Under the pieces are notes generated by a model. That model saw nothing but the letters and a program-made list of their open reading frames with translations. It was not told the origin of the DNA and made no database searches. From Gammaproteobacteria bacterium (lineage in GTDB: Bacteria; Pseudomonadota; Gammaproteobacteria; Xanthomonadales; SZUA-36): DNA of 64,000 nt. Location: NCBI GenBank assembly GCA_021772915.1, contig JAJFLB010000018.1, positions 1-64,000 on the forward strand, written 5' to 3'. The translations under genes and the position numbers were made by a program. The first letter of the stretch is position 1, and every line of letters begins with the position of its first letter. Of this stretch, positions 52,944-62,958 are shown one piece after another.

Positions 52944-54503
52944 CTATTTTGCAGCATGCAACATGTCATGCTTTTTAAGGCCGGCAATCATGCCCACAAA
53001 AACATAAACGATCACACCCAGTGCAATTGTGAGACCAAGGTTTTTGATCCTCAAAAATGCATCCGCCTGTAACCAGGCCAGCGTGTCATGGGTCATGAAT
53101 AACAGTAACGCCCCCATGGCAACACAAGCAAAAACGACGGCGATCCACAGCCTGACCCAACCTTTCGTGGGCAAGTAGACATTGCGTTTTCTAAGCCCGA
53201 GATAGAGCAGCAATGCGTTCAGGTAGGCGGCCACTGAGCTCGCCAGCGCAAGACCTGCGTGTGGCCCCGCAAAGCCCTGGCTTAGAAGCAGGCCAACAAA
53301 CAGCAGGTTAAGAAGCATATTGGCAGCCATGGCCGATATCGCGATCTTTACCGGTGTGCTGGTGTCCTGCCTGGCGTAATAGCCGGGCGCCAGCACCTTG
53401 ACGAGAATAAAGGCAGGCAGACCCACCGCATACGCAATCAGGCTGAGTGCAGACATGCGCACGTCATCCGGTTGAAATGCATCGTACTGGAACAGGGTAA
53501 TCAAGATGGGCTCGGCCAGTACCACGAGGCCGACCGCCGCGGGTAGTGTAATGATCACCGCCAGTCGCAAAGCCCAGTCCAGTGTTGCAGAGAATTCGTG
53601 CTTGCTTTCCTGGGCATGCTTTTTTGAAAGACTGGGGAGAATTACCGTTGCCAGTGCAATGCCCAGGACTCCCAGCGGAAACTCCAGCAAGCGGTCAGAA
53701 TAGTACAGCCAGGAGACGCTGCCTGTTACCAGGAATGTGGCGATGATGCTGTCAATGAGTAAATTAACCTGTGCCACCGAGGATCCAAACAAGGTTGGAA
53801 TCATCAGCTTCATGATGCGACGCACACCACTGTGGCGCCAGCCCCAACGTGGCCTCGGCATGAGGCCAAGATGCATCAGTGCAGGTACCTGCAGCAATAA
53901 TTGTGCAAATCCGGCTATCAACACGCCCCAGGCCAGGGCTGTGACCGGAACCTGCAGGTGATCCGCCAGCAGCAACGCAGCCAAAATCAGGGAAATATTG
54001 AGTAGCACGGGTGTCAGTGCAGGGACAAGGAAGCGCTCAAATGTGTTGAGGATGCCACCGGCAAGCGCCGTCAACGAGATCAACATGATATATGGAAAAG
54101 TAATTCTCAGCATACCGGCAGACAGGCTGAATTCAGGGCGATCATCAGCCAGCCAGCCAGGTGCAAACATTGACAAAACCAGTGGTGCAGCCAAAATTCC
54201 GAAGGCGGTCAATACCAGCAAAACGGCGGCCAGTGTACCCGTAACGTGATCAATCAAATCACGCATTGCCCGTCGATCACCACTGGTCTGGATCTCAGAC
54301 AGAACGGGTACAAACGCCAGTGAAAATGATCCTTCCGCGAACAGGCGACGCATGAAGTTGGGGATTCGGAATGCGAGGAAAAACGCATCGGTCTCCCCAC
54401 TCGCGCCAAACATTTTGGCCAGCACAACATCACGTATAAAGCCAAGAATCCTGGATAGGATGGTCGCACTGCCAACTGTTGCGGTTGATTTGAGCAGTTT
54501 CAT
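52944..54503 (-). CDS. murJ: Lipid II flippase MurJ
   Basis: Inner-membrane MOP-family flippase of peptidoglycan lipid II, 519 residues and about 14 helices. Family motifs: TVGSATILSRILGFIRDVVLAKMFGASGETDAFFLAFRIPNFMRRLFAEGSFSLAFVPV (spread over residues 8-68), LGIALATVILPSLSK, and GLPAFILVKVLAPGYYARQDT. First gene of the murJ-ribF-ileS-lspA-ispH run, divergent from rpsT. Confidence 0.96.
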   Translation of the reverse strand: MKLLKSTATVGSATILSRILGFIRDVVLAKMFGASGETDAFFLAFRIPNFMRRLFAEGSFSLAFVPVLSEIQTSGDRRAMRDLIDHVTGTLAAVLLVLTAFGILAAPLVLSMFAPGWLADDRPEFSLSAGMLRITFPYIMLISLTALAGGILNTFERFLVPALTPVLLNISLILAALLLADHLQVPVTALAWGVLIAGFAQLLLQVPALMHLGLMPRPRWGWRHSGVRRIMKLMIPTLFGSSVAQVNLLIDSIIATFLVTGSVSWLYYSDRLLEFPLGVLGIALATVILPSLSKKHAQESKHEFSATLDWALRLAVIITLPAAVGLVVLAEPILITLFQYDAFQPDDVRMSALSLIAYAVGLPAFILVKVLAPGYYARQDTSTPVKIAISAMAANMLLNLLFVGLLLSQGFAGPHAGLALASSVAAYLNALLLYLGLRKRNVYLPTKGWVRLWIAVVFACVAMGALLLFMTHDTLAWLQADAFLRIKNLGLTIALGVIVYVFVGMIAGLKKHDMLHAAK

Positions 54504-54628
54504 ACTTCGTAAACTTTCCCTGCACGGAGAAAAATCATGTTATTTTAACCGTCAATTGATTGACCCGACGGCGAAAAACTAAGATACTACGCGGCTAGTT
54601 TTTGAACCAGTATTGATGGAGATACACC

Positions 54629-54889
54629 TTGGCTAACAGTTTATCAGCACGCAAGCGCGCACGTCAGGCTGAAAAGCACCGTTTGCGTAATGCCAGCCAG
54701 CGTTCACATGTACGCACGACGATCAAAAAAGTACTCGCGGCGATTGAATCTGGCGACAAAAAGGCCGCAGAGGCCGCCTACAAAACCGCCGTTCCTGCCA
54801 TTGACAGTTCAGTGTCCAGGGGCTTGATGCACCGCAATAAAGCTGCGCGTCACAAGTCCCGCCTGAATAACCACGTACGCAACATGTAG
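54629..54889 (+). CDS. rpsT: 30S ribosomal protein S20
   Basis: Small basic ribosomal protein of 86 residues: ANSLSARKRARQAEKHRLRNASQRSHVRTTIKKV and the C-terminal RGLMHRNKAARHKSRLNNHVRNM. It starts at TTG (54629), with GGAG about 9 nt upstream; a UUG start is also used by E. coli rpsT, where it takes part in autoregulation. Divergent from murJ. Confidence 0.95.
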   Translation: MANSLSARKRARQAEKHRLRNASQRSHVRTTIKKVLAAIESGDKKAAEAAYKTAVPAIDSSVSRGLMHRNKAARHKSRLNNHVRNM

Positions 54890-54899
54890 GCTCTGTTCA

Positions 54900-54960
54900 G
54901 TAGGACCGGCGAGCATGCTCGCCGGGAACAGTTCCCGACCAGCGAGCTGGTCAGTCCTAC
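54900..54960. repeat. Cloverleaf-like palindromic element (REP-like)
   Basis: A 61-bp unit closed by GTAGGAC (54900-54906) / GTCCTAC (54954-54960), with three inner hairpins: palindrome CGGCGAGCATGCTCGCCG (54907-54924), GGGAAC-A-GTTCCC (sharing its first G), and GACCAGC-GA-GCTGGTC (54937-54952). It sits between convergent rpsT and obgE and may act as a two-way transcription barrier. The GTAGGA start recalls REP/BIME units. Confidence 0.8.
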
Positions 54961-54987
54961 GTCGCTCCCCTGCAAAAGCTGCCTGTG

Positions 54988-56013
54988 TTACCCCGCATCC
55001 AGTTCGTTCATTTCTTCCAATGCCCGTCCGATGCTTTGCATCAGATGATCGATACCCATTCCCGTCACTGAAGAAACCACGAACCAGGGGGCCGTCCAAT
55101 TCATCTCATTTACGACCTGGGAAGCAATTTTCTCAGCGTCACCCAACTCCAATACGTCGGCTTTGGCAAACACCAGCCAGCGTGGTTTTTCACCAAGCTT
55201 ACTGTCAAAATTGACTAATTCCTGCTCCAGTTTTTGGATGGCATCGCGTGGTGATTCCTCATCCAACGGTGCGATATCCACCAGGTGTAGCAATATTCGT
55301 GTTCTTTGCAAATGCTTCAGAAACTGCGCACCCAGACCGGCTCCCGCTGCCGCCCCTTCAATCAACCCGGGTATATCGGCAATTACAAAACTGCTGTCGA
55401 TGCCAACCCGAACCACGCCCAGATTTGGGTATAAAGTGGTAAAAGGATAATCGGCAATCTTTGGCCGGGCAGCCGACACTTTGCTGATCAGGGTCGATTT
55501 GCCAGCGTTGGGGAAACCTAGCAATCCAATGTCTGCCAACACCTTCAGCTCCAGGTGCAGCTGGATATCCTGACCCACTTCTCCTGTTGTAAACTTGCGT
55601 GGAGCCCGGTTTGTCGAACTCTTGAAGTGCACATTACCCAGCCCACCGCGACCGCCGCGAGCGACCAGCAAACGCTGACCATGCTCAGTTACATCACCTA
55701 AAGGCAGTTCGCTGAGTATATCGGCGACCAGGGTCCCCAACGGCACTCGAATGTAAACATCTTCACCTTTTTTTCCATATTTTTCCTGCCCTCTTCCCTG
55801 CACCCCGTTTTGCGCCTTATAGACCCGCCGGTGACGGAAATCGACCAAGGTGTTAAGACCGGAATCACCCTGCAGGTACACACTGCCCCCGTGGCCTCCA
55901 TCGCCGCCATCCGGTCCACCATACTGGATATATTTCTCCCTGCGAAAAGACGCCGAGCCGTCGCCTCCTTTGCCAGCGGATACATGAATCGACGCTTCAT
56001 CAACGAATTTCAT
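54988..56013 (-). CDS. obgE: GTPase ObgE/CgtA
   Basis: Ribosome-assembly GTPase of 341 residues. Glycine-rich Obg domain: FVDEASIHVSAGKGGDGSASFRREKY and GGPDGGDGGHGGSVY; G-domain: GFPNAGKSTLISKVSAARP, DIPGLIEGAAAGAGLG and FAKADVLE. The ATG at 56013 follows AAGGGCAG; an upstream frame to 56046 is not needed. Same strand as rpmA and rplU but 291 bp downstream of rpmA. Confidence 0.96.
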   Translation of the reverse strand: MKFVDEASIHVSAGKGGDGSASFRREKYIQYGGPDGGDGGHGGSVYLQGDSGLNTLVDFRHRRVYKAQNGVQGRGQEKYGKKGEDVYIRVPLGTLVADILSELPLGDVTEHGQRLLVARGGRGGLGNVHFKSSTNRAPRKFTTGEVGQDIQLHLELKVLADIGLLGFPNAGKSTLISKVSAARPKIADYPFTTLYPNLGVVRVGIDSSFVIADIPGLIEGAAAGAGLGAQFLKHLQRTRILLHLVDIAPLDEESPRDAIQKLEQELVNFDSKLGEKPRWLVFAKADVLELGDAEKIASQVVNEMNWTAPWFVVSSVTGMGIDHLMQSIGRALEEMNELDAG

Positions 56014-56090
56014 AAACTGCCCTTGCGACCAGGCCACATAGTACACTGCGGCGCTGGCCAGCTTGCTCTTTCGGCATCATAGTCAAATTC

Positions 56091-56110
56091 GTGACGATGG
56101 AATTCGTCAC
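56091..56110. repeat. Hairpin between rpmA and obgE
   Basis: Inverted repeat GTGACGA-TGGAAT-TCGTCAC in the 291-bp gap between rpmA and obgE. No T-run follows, so it is not a clear intrinsic terminator. No gene is seen in the gap; an obgE promoter or leader is expected there. Confidence 0.5.
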
Positions 56111-56304
56111 GCCGGAAAGGGCCTGCGGGAAATGGCGTTTGCTGTTTGGGAGTGAATTTCATGTTCGCGAAGATTGAGATCGCCATTTGCACGGCACAGA
56201 AACCTGCTGTAGCAGAATTTAACAGAAATGATTGTGGTTTGCGGAATCCCGAGAACTGGCGACGTTTACAAACTTGACGCTTAGATCAAACCTGATCCCG
56301 GGCT

Positions 56305-56568
56305 TCAGGATTTTTCTGTAACCACACTGACGAATCTGCGCTTGGGCATTCCACGCTGCTGATACAACACCTTGCCGTCACTTAGGGCAAACAATGTGTG
56401 GTCCCGGCCAACACCTACATTGGCCCCCGCGTGAAAACGTGTTCCACGCTGGCGAACAAGGATATTGCCGGCAACAACGTTTTCACCACCATAATGCTTT
56501 ACACCAAGATACTTGGGATTGGAATCACGACCGTTGCGTGTACTACCACCTGCTTTTTTATGTGCCAT
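56305..56568 (-). CDS. rpmA: 50S ribosomal protein L27
   Basis: Ribosomal protein of 87 residues: [29 protein letters not shown] is the invariant L27 start, without the cleaved N-terminal extension seen in Firmicutes. [24 protein letters not shown] follows. It lies 18 bp downstream of rplU. Confidence 0.96.
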   Translation of the reverse strand: MAHKKAGGSTRNGRDSNPKYLGVKHYGGENVVAGNILVRQRGTRFHAGANVGVGRDHTLFALSDGKVLYQQRGMPKRRFVSVVTEKS

Positions 56569-56586
56569 GGTTCAATTCCTCTACTG

Positions 56587-57186
56587 TCAGTCTTTGTCTT
56601 TCACATTTTCCGCCTTGGTCTTGGCGGTCTTGGCCTTGGTAACCTTTTTCTTGGCGGTCTTGGCCTTGGTGACCTTGGCCTTGGCAGTCTTCGCCTTGCC
56701 AAGCTTAGACTTGCTAGTCTTGGCCTTGCTCTTGGCGGTCTTGGCCTTGGCGACCTTGGCCTTGGTGACCTTGGTCTTGGTGACCTTGGTCTTGGCGACC
56801 TTGGTCTTGGTGGTCTTGGCTTTGGTGACCTCAGACTCTGCTGTCTTGGCCTTGGTGACCTTTTTCCCCGCGGCCGAAGTCGCAATACCCGTAATTTCAA
56901 TGCGGGTGAAATCCTGACGGTGACCCATCTGCTTGCGGTGGTGCTTACGGCGATGGAATTTTAAGATGATAATCTTATCACCTCGACCGTGCTCAACCAC
57001 CTTGGCCGTCACTTTACCGCCCTCCAGGTAGGGTGAACCTACCTCTACGTCTTTTCCGTCACCGATCATAAGGACCTGGTCGAGCTCAACCATGGCGCCT
57101 TTTTCAGCGTTAAGCTTCTCAATTTTTAGAATATCTCCGGTGGTCGCACGATACTGCTTACCACCGGTTGCAAATACTGCGTACAT
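56587..57186 (-). CDS. rplU: 50S ribosomal protein L21 with long Lys-rich tail
   Basis: Residues 1-101 are an ordinary L21 ([51 protein letters not shown]). Residues 102-199 are an extra tail of Lys, Ala, Thr and Val arranged in degenerate K-(A/T)-K-(T/V) repeats (such as [14 protein letters not shown]), ending in acidic ENVKDKD. Most L21 proteins stop near residue 103. The tail resembles histone H1-like Lys/Ala regions and could bind RNA or DNA. The frame is intact and continuous, and rpmA follows normally. Confidence 0.95.
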   Translation of the reverse strand: MYAVFATGGKQYRATTGDILKIEKLNAEKGAMVELDQVLMIGDGKDVEVGSPYLEGGKVTAKVVEHGRGDKIIILKFHRRKHHRKQMGHRQDFTRIEITGIATSAAGKKVTKAKTAESEVTKAKTTKTKVAKTKVTKTKVTKAKVAKAKTAKSKAKTSKSKLGKAKTAKAKVTKAKTAKKKVTKAKTAKTKAENVKDKD

Positions 57187-57383
57187 GACAGACCGCCCCG
57201 TGTTCAAAGAGCCCTACAAAAGGGCGGGAATATTAGCGGTTTTAGCCGGACTGGTCAACCACCAAGGAGCGGTTATTCACTCAAATCCCGATAAGTAGCA
57301 AAACGCACCGCTGGTCATCGAACTCGCCCGTATGTTCAACGACCCACTCATCTACAAACAGGGGTATAGTAGGTGGTTTGGAA

Positions 57384-60251
57384 ATGCTCGGCGAATTAAT
57401 GCAAACCATCAAGATACGCGGCGCCCGCACCCACAACCTGGCCAACATCGACCTTGATCTCCCACGAGATAAGTTGATCGTGGTCACCGGGCTTTCAGGA
57501 TCGGGTAAGTCATCGCTGGCGTTTGACACCATTTATGCCGAAGGCCAGCGGCGCTATGTCGAATCGCTATCGGCCTATGCACGTCAATTTCTCTCCATGA
57601 TGGAAAAGCCGGACATTGATCATATCGAAGGCTTGTCACCGGCCATTTCGATTGAGCAAAAATCCACTTCACATAATCCACGCTCCACCGTTGGTACGAT
57701 CACTGAAATTTATGACTACCTGAGGCTGCTATATGCGAGAGTTGGTACGCCTTGCTGTCCTGACCACGGACAACCCCTTGCAGCACAGACCATCTCCCAG
57801 ATGGTTGACCAGGTGATGGCTTTGCCTGACGGCATAAAACTGATGCTGATGGCACCCGTGGTGAGGGACCGTAAGGGTGAACATGCGCAGTTAATTGACG
57901 AGTTACGGGCCCAGGGTTACGTCCGTGTGCGGGTCGATGGCAAGGTCTACGCCATTGATGATGTGCCCGCGCTTGAGTTACGCCGTAAACACACCATTGA
58001 GGTCGTCATTGACCGTTTTAAGGTACGGCCAGAGTTAAATCAACGGCTTGCCGAGTCATTCGAAACCGCATTGCTGCTGTCTGATGGTTTGGCACTATTA
58101 TCACCGCTGGATGCCGATAGCGGCATGACCGAGAAACTGCTGAGTTCCCGCTATTCCTGTATTCGTTGCGACTATAGTCTGCAGGAAATTGAGCCGCGCA
58201 TGTTTTCCTTCAACAACCCCAATGGTGCCTGCCCCAAATGTGACGGGCTTGGCATTAGTCAGTTTTTTGATCCCAAGCGTGTTGTAAGTAATCCCCATGT
58301 CAGCCTGGCCGGTGGTGCAGTACGGGGTTGGGATAGGCGTAATGCCTATTATTTTCAAATCATAAAGGCGCTATCAGCCCATTACGGGTTCGACATTGAA
58401 GCACCGTTCGAGGCGTTGTCAGAGCAACACCGGAATATCATCCTTTACGGCAGTGGTGATGAAATCATCGAGTTCACCTATTTTGGAGACCGCGGCAACC
58501 AGAAACGACGCCACCCTTTTGCCGGCGTAATTCCAAACCTGGAACGGCGTTTTCGTGAAACAGACGCACGCATCGTGCGTGAGGAGCTGTCCAAGTACAT
58601 TTCAAATGAGCCCTGCCCTGATTGTCACGGACAGCGGCTGAACCGGCAAGCCCGGCACGTTTTTGTTGCAGACACCAATCTACCGACGGTGACGGCGTGG
58701 CCGATTCTGGACTGTCTGAAGTTTTTTGAAGAGCTCACTTTAAGTGGCAACAAAAAGGAAATTGCTGCGAAAATCATCAAAGAGGTTCACCAGCGTCTAC
58801 AATTTCTCGTCAATGTCGGCCTGGACTACCTGACGCTTGACCGCAAAGCGGGCACCCTGTCCGGTGGTGAGGCTCAACGTATTCGCCTGGCAAGCCAGAT
58901 CGGCGCCGGCCTGGTCGGCGTAATGTATATATTGGATGAGCCTTCAATCGGTTTACACCAACGAGATAATGAGCGTCTGCTTTCCACCCTGACCCGCTTA
59001 CGAAATCTCGGCAATACCGTCATTGTCGTAGAGCACGATGAAGAAGCCATACGTAAAGCGGACCATGTCGTGGACATGGGCCCAGGCGCCGGAGTCCATG
59101 GCGGTGAAGTCGTGTTCAGTGGCCCCCCCCAGGATCTGGTCAACAGCGACACAACACTGACCGGCAAGTACTTGTCCGGCAGAATGGAAATTGAAATTCC
59201 GGCCAAACGATCTACGGCGGACCCACAACGAATATTCAAACTGATTGGTGCCGCAGGCAACAACCTCAAAGACGTCACACTTGAAGTTCCCGCAGGTCTG
59301 CTTATCTGTGTAACGGGTGTTTCGGGTTCTGGTAAGTCCACCCTGATCAACGATACGCTACAACGCGTGGTCGCACGGGAACTGTACGACTCGAGCGCTC
59401 AGCCGGCTACATACAAAAAAGTAGAACATGGCGATCTTTTCGACAAAGTCGTTGCTATCGATCAGTCCCCTATTGGTCGCACACCCCGCTCAAACCCGGC
59501 GACCTATACCGGTCTGTTCACCCCGATACGTGAACTGTTTGCCGGTACCCAGGAAGCACGCTCCCGCGGATACAAACCGGGACGGTTCAGCTTTAACGTA
59601 AAAGGGGGTCGCTGTGAGGCCTGCCAGGGTGATGGCCTCATTCGCGTTGAGATGCATTTCTTGCCGGATGTATACGTGCCCTGCGATGTCTGTCACGGGA
59701 AACGCTATAACCGTGAATCGCTCTCAGTACGCTACAAAGGCAAAAACATCCACCAGGTGCTGACCATGACAGTCGAGGATGCACTGGATTTTTTTGCACC
59801 CGTGCCGGTGATCGCGCGCAAACTTCAAACTCTGATGGACGTGGGTCTGTCCTACCTGACACTTGGCCAAAGCGCCACCACCCTGTCAGGCGGTGAGGCC
59901 CAGAGAATCAAGTTGGCCAAGGAATTGTCTAAACGCGATACCGGACAGACCCTGTATATTCTGGACGAGCCAACTACTGGACTGCACTTTCACGACATCA
60001 GACAATTGCTACAGGTTTTGCACCGCTTGCGTGACCACGGCAATACCGTCGTAGTGATCGAGCACAATCTTGACGTCATCAAGACTGCCGACTGGGTCGT
60101 CGACCTGGGCCCGGAAGGCGGAGACCGTGGGGGCGAAATCATCGCGACGGGGACTCCCGAGCGACTTGCCGACATCAAACACTCACACACCGGACGGTAT
60201 CTGAAGAAATTGTTCGCTCGGCGAGCAACGATTTGCAAGAAATCGGCATAG
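57384..60251 (+). CDS. uvrA: UvrABC excinuclease subunit A
   Basis: DNA damage-recognition ATPase, 955 residues. Two ABC modules: Walker [27 protein letters not shown] and [14 protein letters not shown] (each near its start), signatures [17 protein letters not shown] and [17 protein letters not shown], and zinc Cys motifs CIRCDYS...CPKCDG and CEACQGDG...CDVCHG. The ATG at 57384 has AGGTGG 7 nt upstream; an ATG at 57399 matches the E. coli start better, so the first five residues are uncertain. Divergent from rplU. Confidence 0.97.
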   Translation: MLGELMQTIKIRGARTHNLANIDLDLPRDKLIVVTGLSGSGKSSLAFDTIYAEGQRRYVESLSAYARQFLSMMEKPDIDHIEGLSPAISIEQKSTSHNPRSTVGTITEIYDYLRLLYARVGTPCCPDHGQPLAAQTISQMVDQVMALPDGIKLMLMAPVVRDRKGEHAQLIDELRAQGYVRVRVDGKVYAIDDVPALELRRKHTIEVVIDRFKVRPELNQRLAESFETALLLSDGLALLSPLDADSGMTEKLLSSRYSCIRCDYSLQEIEPRMFSFNNPNGACPKCDGLGISQFFDPKRVVSNPHVSLAGGAVRGWDRRNAYYFQIIKALSAHYGFDIEAPFEALSEQHRNIILYGSGDEIIEFTYFGDRGNQKRRHPFAGVIPNLERRFRETDARIVREELSKYISNEPCPDCHGQRLNRQARHVFVADTNLPTVTAWPILDCLKFFEELTLSGNKKEIAAKIIKEVHQRLQFLVNVGLDYLTLDRKAGTLSGGEAQRIRLASQIGAGLVGVMYILDEPSIGLHQRDNERLLSTLTRLRNLGNTVIVVEHDEEAIRKADHVVDMGPGAGVHGGEVVFSGPPQDLVNSDTTLTGKYLSGRMEIEIPAKRSTADPQRIFKLIGAAGNNLKDVTLEVPAGLLICVTGVSGSGKSTLINDTLQRVVARELYDSSAQPATYKKVEHGDLFDKVVAIDQSPIGRTPRSNPATYTGLFTPIRELFAGTQEARSRGYKPGRFSFNVKGGRCEACQGDGLIRVEMHFLPDVYVPCDVCHGKRYNRESLSVRYKGKNIHQVLTMTVEDALDFFAPVPVIARKLQTLMDVGLSYLTLGQSATTLSGGEAQRIKLAKELSKRDTGQTLYILDEPTTGLHFHDIRQLLQVLHRLRDHGNTVVVIEHNLDVIKTADWVVDLGPEGGDRGGEIIATGTPERLADIKHSHTGRYLKKLFARRATICKKSA

Positions 60252-60296
60252 TGTGCTTGTAAATGCCATTTACGGCGGGCGTTAAACCCATACCAG

Positions 60297-60565
60297 CTAG
60301 TGTACTGTCACCCTTATAACGTAAGATCAGTGTTCACCAGAACGTTCAGCACAAGGCACATTCGCGCCGGAATAGTGGTTCTATGCCAAGCGAGTGTAAC
60401 GCCGTGATGGACGATCTGGTGAACACCCGCAGGGCGAGCACCCAAGCCGTCATCTGCTGCGTTAACGCTGCTTGGCGTAGAACCACTATGCCTTCGAAGC
60501 GCTGCCTTGCAGCTAACAGCTTGTGTGCTCGCTGATCTAACGTTATAAGGGTGACAGTACACTAG
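60297..60565. mobile_element. Foldback MITE with nested inverted repeats
   Basis: A 269-bp element whose two halves are inverted copies. The outer ends, starting CTAGTGTACTGTCACCC and ending in the complement, match over about 33 bp with one mismatch; an inner pair (ATAGTGGTTCTA then GCCAAGC, and its complement at about 60475-60495) and intervening parts also pair. No ORF of note is inside. CTAG at both ends may be a 4-bp target duplication, as in some IS5-type insertions. It fills most of the 322-bp gap between uvrA and the next gene. Confidence 0.85.
60521..60549 (+). promoter_or_regulatory. Possible outward promoter inside the MITE
   Basis: -35 TTGTGT (60521-60526), 17-bp spacer, -10 TATAAG (60544-60549), facing the crotonase gene that starts at 60574. 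The MITE's last bases (ACTAG) together with GA also form the AGGA that serves as its ribosome-binding site. Confidence 0.5.
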
Positions 60566-60573
60566 GAACGGAT

Positions 60574-61329
60574 ATGCTTGAAATCATCAATCACGGCAAT
60601 GTACGCGAAATACGTCTGGCAAGACCGCCCGTCAACGCGCTCAACCCGGAGTTCGTCAAATTACTGACCTTGTCCATCCGCGAGGCTACAACGGCATGCG
60701 GAGCAATAGTGATATCCGGTCGAGAGGGCATTTTCTCTGCAGGATTGGACGTGGTCGACCTCACACAACTTGATCGGGACGGTATAACAAATTTCTGGGG
60801 TGCTTATATGGCACTTTTGCAAACTGTCGCCTCATCGTCCGTACCGATAGCCGCCGCGATCACCGGTCACTCCCCGGCGGGCGGCGCCGTTGTCTGCCTG
60901 ATGTGTGACTACCGGGTGATGAGCCAAGGCGACTATCGAATCGGTTTGAATGAAACCCGCGTTGGCCTGGTCATACCACCGGTTCTGCACGACGCCATGG
61001 CACGATTGGTCGGGCCACGGGTTGCGGAGCAGATGCTGGTTGCCGGTACGCTAATCGATCCTGAACATGCTTTAAAAGCCGGTCTCGTTGATGCCCTCGA
61101 AACAGGCTATGCCGCCACGCTTGAACATGCAGTTCGGTGGTGCGAAAAGCTACTGGCACTGCCGCAACAATCCATGCTGGGCAACCGGGCGATAGCGCGT
61201 GCGCATTTTGACCAGGCATTTGCCATTTACACCCGCGAGGGTGTGGCAGCGTTTGTGGACACCTGGTTTTCAGACGAGACCCAGGCCGTATTGACTTCCC
61301 TTGTGTCTCAGCTCAAGAGCAAGAACTAG
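60574..61329 (+). CDS. Enoyl-CoA hydratase/isomerase family protein (isomerase-like)
   Basis: Crotonase-fold enzyme of 251 residues. Oxyanion-hole loops are SGREGIFSAGLDVVDL and GHSPAGGAVVCLMCDYRVMSQGDYRIGLNETRVGLVIP. GLNETRVGLVIP closely resembles the delta3-delta2-enoyl-CoA isomerase motif (GLNETQLGI) rather than two-Glu hydratases, so isomerase is the better guess. Probably fatty-acid oxidation in the cytosol. Its upstream region is the MITE, which ends 8 bp before the ATG. Confidence 0.85.
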   Translation: MLEIINHGNVREIRLARPPVNALNPEFVKLLTLSIREATTACGAIVISGREGIFSAGLDVVDLTQLDRDGITNFWGAYMALLQTVASSSVPIAAAITGHSPAGGAVVCLMCDYRVMSQGDYRIGLNETRVGLVIPPVLHDAMARLVGPRVAEQMLVAGTLIDPEHALKAGLVDALETGYAATLEHAVRWCEKLLALPQQSMLGNRAIARAHFDQAFAIYTREGVAAFVDTWFSDETQAVLTSLVSQLKSKN

Positions 61330-61354
61330 ACCGATTTGCCGTTGCTGCCGCAGA

Positions 61355-62233
61355 TCACTTGTTTTCAGAACCTGCAAGGTCGTCAGCTCCGCAACTTATT
61401 GGTCGAGTTGGATCCCTGATCCATTCACTCCACGAACCCACATAGAGCCTTGAGGACTCCATCCCTGCCATTTCAGCAGCAAACAGATTATGACAGGCGG
61501 TGACACCAGAACCACACATATGCACCAGGCCCCGTTCCTCCTGACCGCTTGTCAGGGGGGCAAGACCGGTGCGGATTTCCGCAACCGTCTTAAAATGGCC
61601 GTCCGAGGTAAGATTCAGGTTGTAGGGATAATTGATCGCACCGGGGATATGGCCAGCCACAGAATCAATGGGCTCAGTATCTCCTTCAAAACGTGCAGCG
61701 GCACGTGCATCAACGAGCGTGACCTCATTTCTGCTCAGGCCACCAACAATTTGTGCAGAACCAACAACTAAGTCATGGTGTCCGTCCAGGTTCTCAGGCG
61801 GTACTTTTTGAATCCGTACCGCACCTTGGTCAGCTGCAAACCCTGCAGCCCACCAGGCGGGTATCCCCCCATCCAGTAAAGCGACCCGGACCTGGCCAAA
61901 ATACTTCATCAGCCACCACAAACGCGCTGCGATGGCACCACCCACATCATCATAAGCGACAAGTAATTTCTCTGGCCGCCAACCCGATCGCCCCAGAAAA
62001 GCTGCAAACTTGCCCGCGTCCGGCAGTGGGTGACGACCACTCACATCAGTTACCGGTCCGGCAAGATCATTATCAAGATGCGCATACACTGCACCGGGAA
62101 TATGTGACTCGAGGTACGCTTCAAACCCGGCACCGGGGTCCGTCAGGCTAAAACGACAATCAAATATGCAACAACCCTCTTCCTTATGGATTGCGTGCAA
62201 CTGTGTCGCAGACAGGAGTGAACGTTTGGTCAT
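61355..62233 (-). CDS. Thiosulfate/3-mercaptopyruvate sulfurtransferase
   Basis: Two-domain rhodanese of 292 residues. N-terminal inactive domain: FDCRFSLTDPGAGFEAYLESHIPGAVYAHLD and WWLMKYFGQVRVALLDGG; C-terminal catalytic domain: LVDARAAARFEGD, DSVAGHIPGAINYPYN, and active-site loop MCGSGVTACHN with the catalytic Cys. The CGSGVTA loop is typical of mercaptopyruvate sulfurtransferase (SseA) rather than thiosulfate-type rhodanese (CRKGxT). Confidence 0.9.
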   Translation of the reverse strand: MTKRSLLSATQLHAIHKEEGCCIFDCRFSLTDPGAGFEAYLESHIPGAVYAHLDNDLAGPVTDVSGRHPLPDAGKFAAFLGRSGWRPEKLLVAYDDVGGAIAARLWWLMKYFGQVRVALLDGGIPAWWAAGFAADQGAVRIQKVPPENLDGHHDLVVGSAQIVGGLSRNEVTLVDARAAARFEGDTEPIDSVAGHIPGAINYPYNLNLTSDGHFKTVAEIRTGLAPLTSGQEERGLVHMCGSGVTACHNLFAAEMAGMESSRLYVGSWSEWIRDPTRPISCGADDLAGSENK

Positions 62234-62251
62234 GAGACACTCACGGGAAGG

Positions 62252-62860
62252 TCAGGACGAACTTGCCATGCGCTTACCCAGGTTGAGCAAAATAGCTGCC
62301 GTAATTCCCCAGATTTTGTGCCCTTGCCAGTGTAATGATGATATGACGCGAGGCTGATTGCCGTAGCTTATCTTTTCCCGCGTATATTCATCCAGGTTTG
62401 TGGCCAGCCTGAGTGGTACAGTAAATACCTCGGATACTTCCCGTTGGTCTGGCTGACCTATAAACGGCGGTTTAACCAGACCGACAACGGGTAATACACG
62501 AAAATCAGAAATCGTATCAAGACGATCCAGGAATCCTATTGGTGAAACCTGGGCATGTTCCAGACCAATTTCCTCCTCTGCCTCCCGCAAGGCGGTAGAA
62601 ATCGCAGATTGATCACCCTGTTCAACCGAACCACCCGGAAAACTGACCTGACCAGGATGCTGAGCCAGCGTATCGGAACGAACCGTTAAAATTACTTCAG
62701 GGTCAGGTCTGTCCAGAATGGGGACCAGTACTGCAGCGGTACGCTTTGGTCGCGATGAAAGCCCATCGGACTGACGCAGCACCCTGATATCCAGACCTGC
62801 CACCCCTTGATCAAAGGGTGAAACGGCACGCAAAATCTCAGAGTGTAAATCGGACGGCAC
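62252..62860 (-). CDS. CoA pyrophosphatase-type NUDIX hydrolase
   Basis: NUDIX protein of 202 residues of the NudL/YeaB class. The UPF0035 CoA motif (LTVRSDTLAQHPGQVSFPGG) runs into the NUDIX box GGSVEQGDQSAISTALREAEEEIGL with REAEEEIG as the metal core. Likely splits CoA and derivatives. The GTG at 62860 has AAGGAG 5 nt upstream; the frame is open to an ATG at 62917. Confidence 0.9.
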   Translation of the reverse strand: MPSDLHSEILRAVSPFDQGVAGLDIRVLRQSDGLSSRPKRTAAVLVPILDRPDPEVILTVRSDTLAQHPGQVSFPGGSVEQGDQSAISTALREAEEEIGLEHAQVSPIGFLDRLDTISDFRVLPVVGLVKPPFIGQPDQREVSEVFTVPLRLATNLDEYTREKISYGNQPRVISSLHWQGHKIWGITAAILLNLGKRMASSS

Positions 62861-62958
62861 CAGTACTCCTTTCGTGTGATAACTACGAACCCGGAGATTA
62901 TCACATTGATGGAACACCGAGCAGAGACCGGACAGAGCACTGTCCGGTCTCCGTTGTT

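Noticed and set aside
56394-56964. Plus-strand Gly/Leu-rich frames opposite rplU
   Set aside because: They are the reverse strand of the Lys-rich L21 tail and have no start signal or homology.
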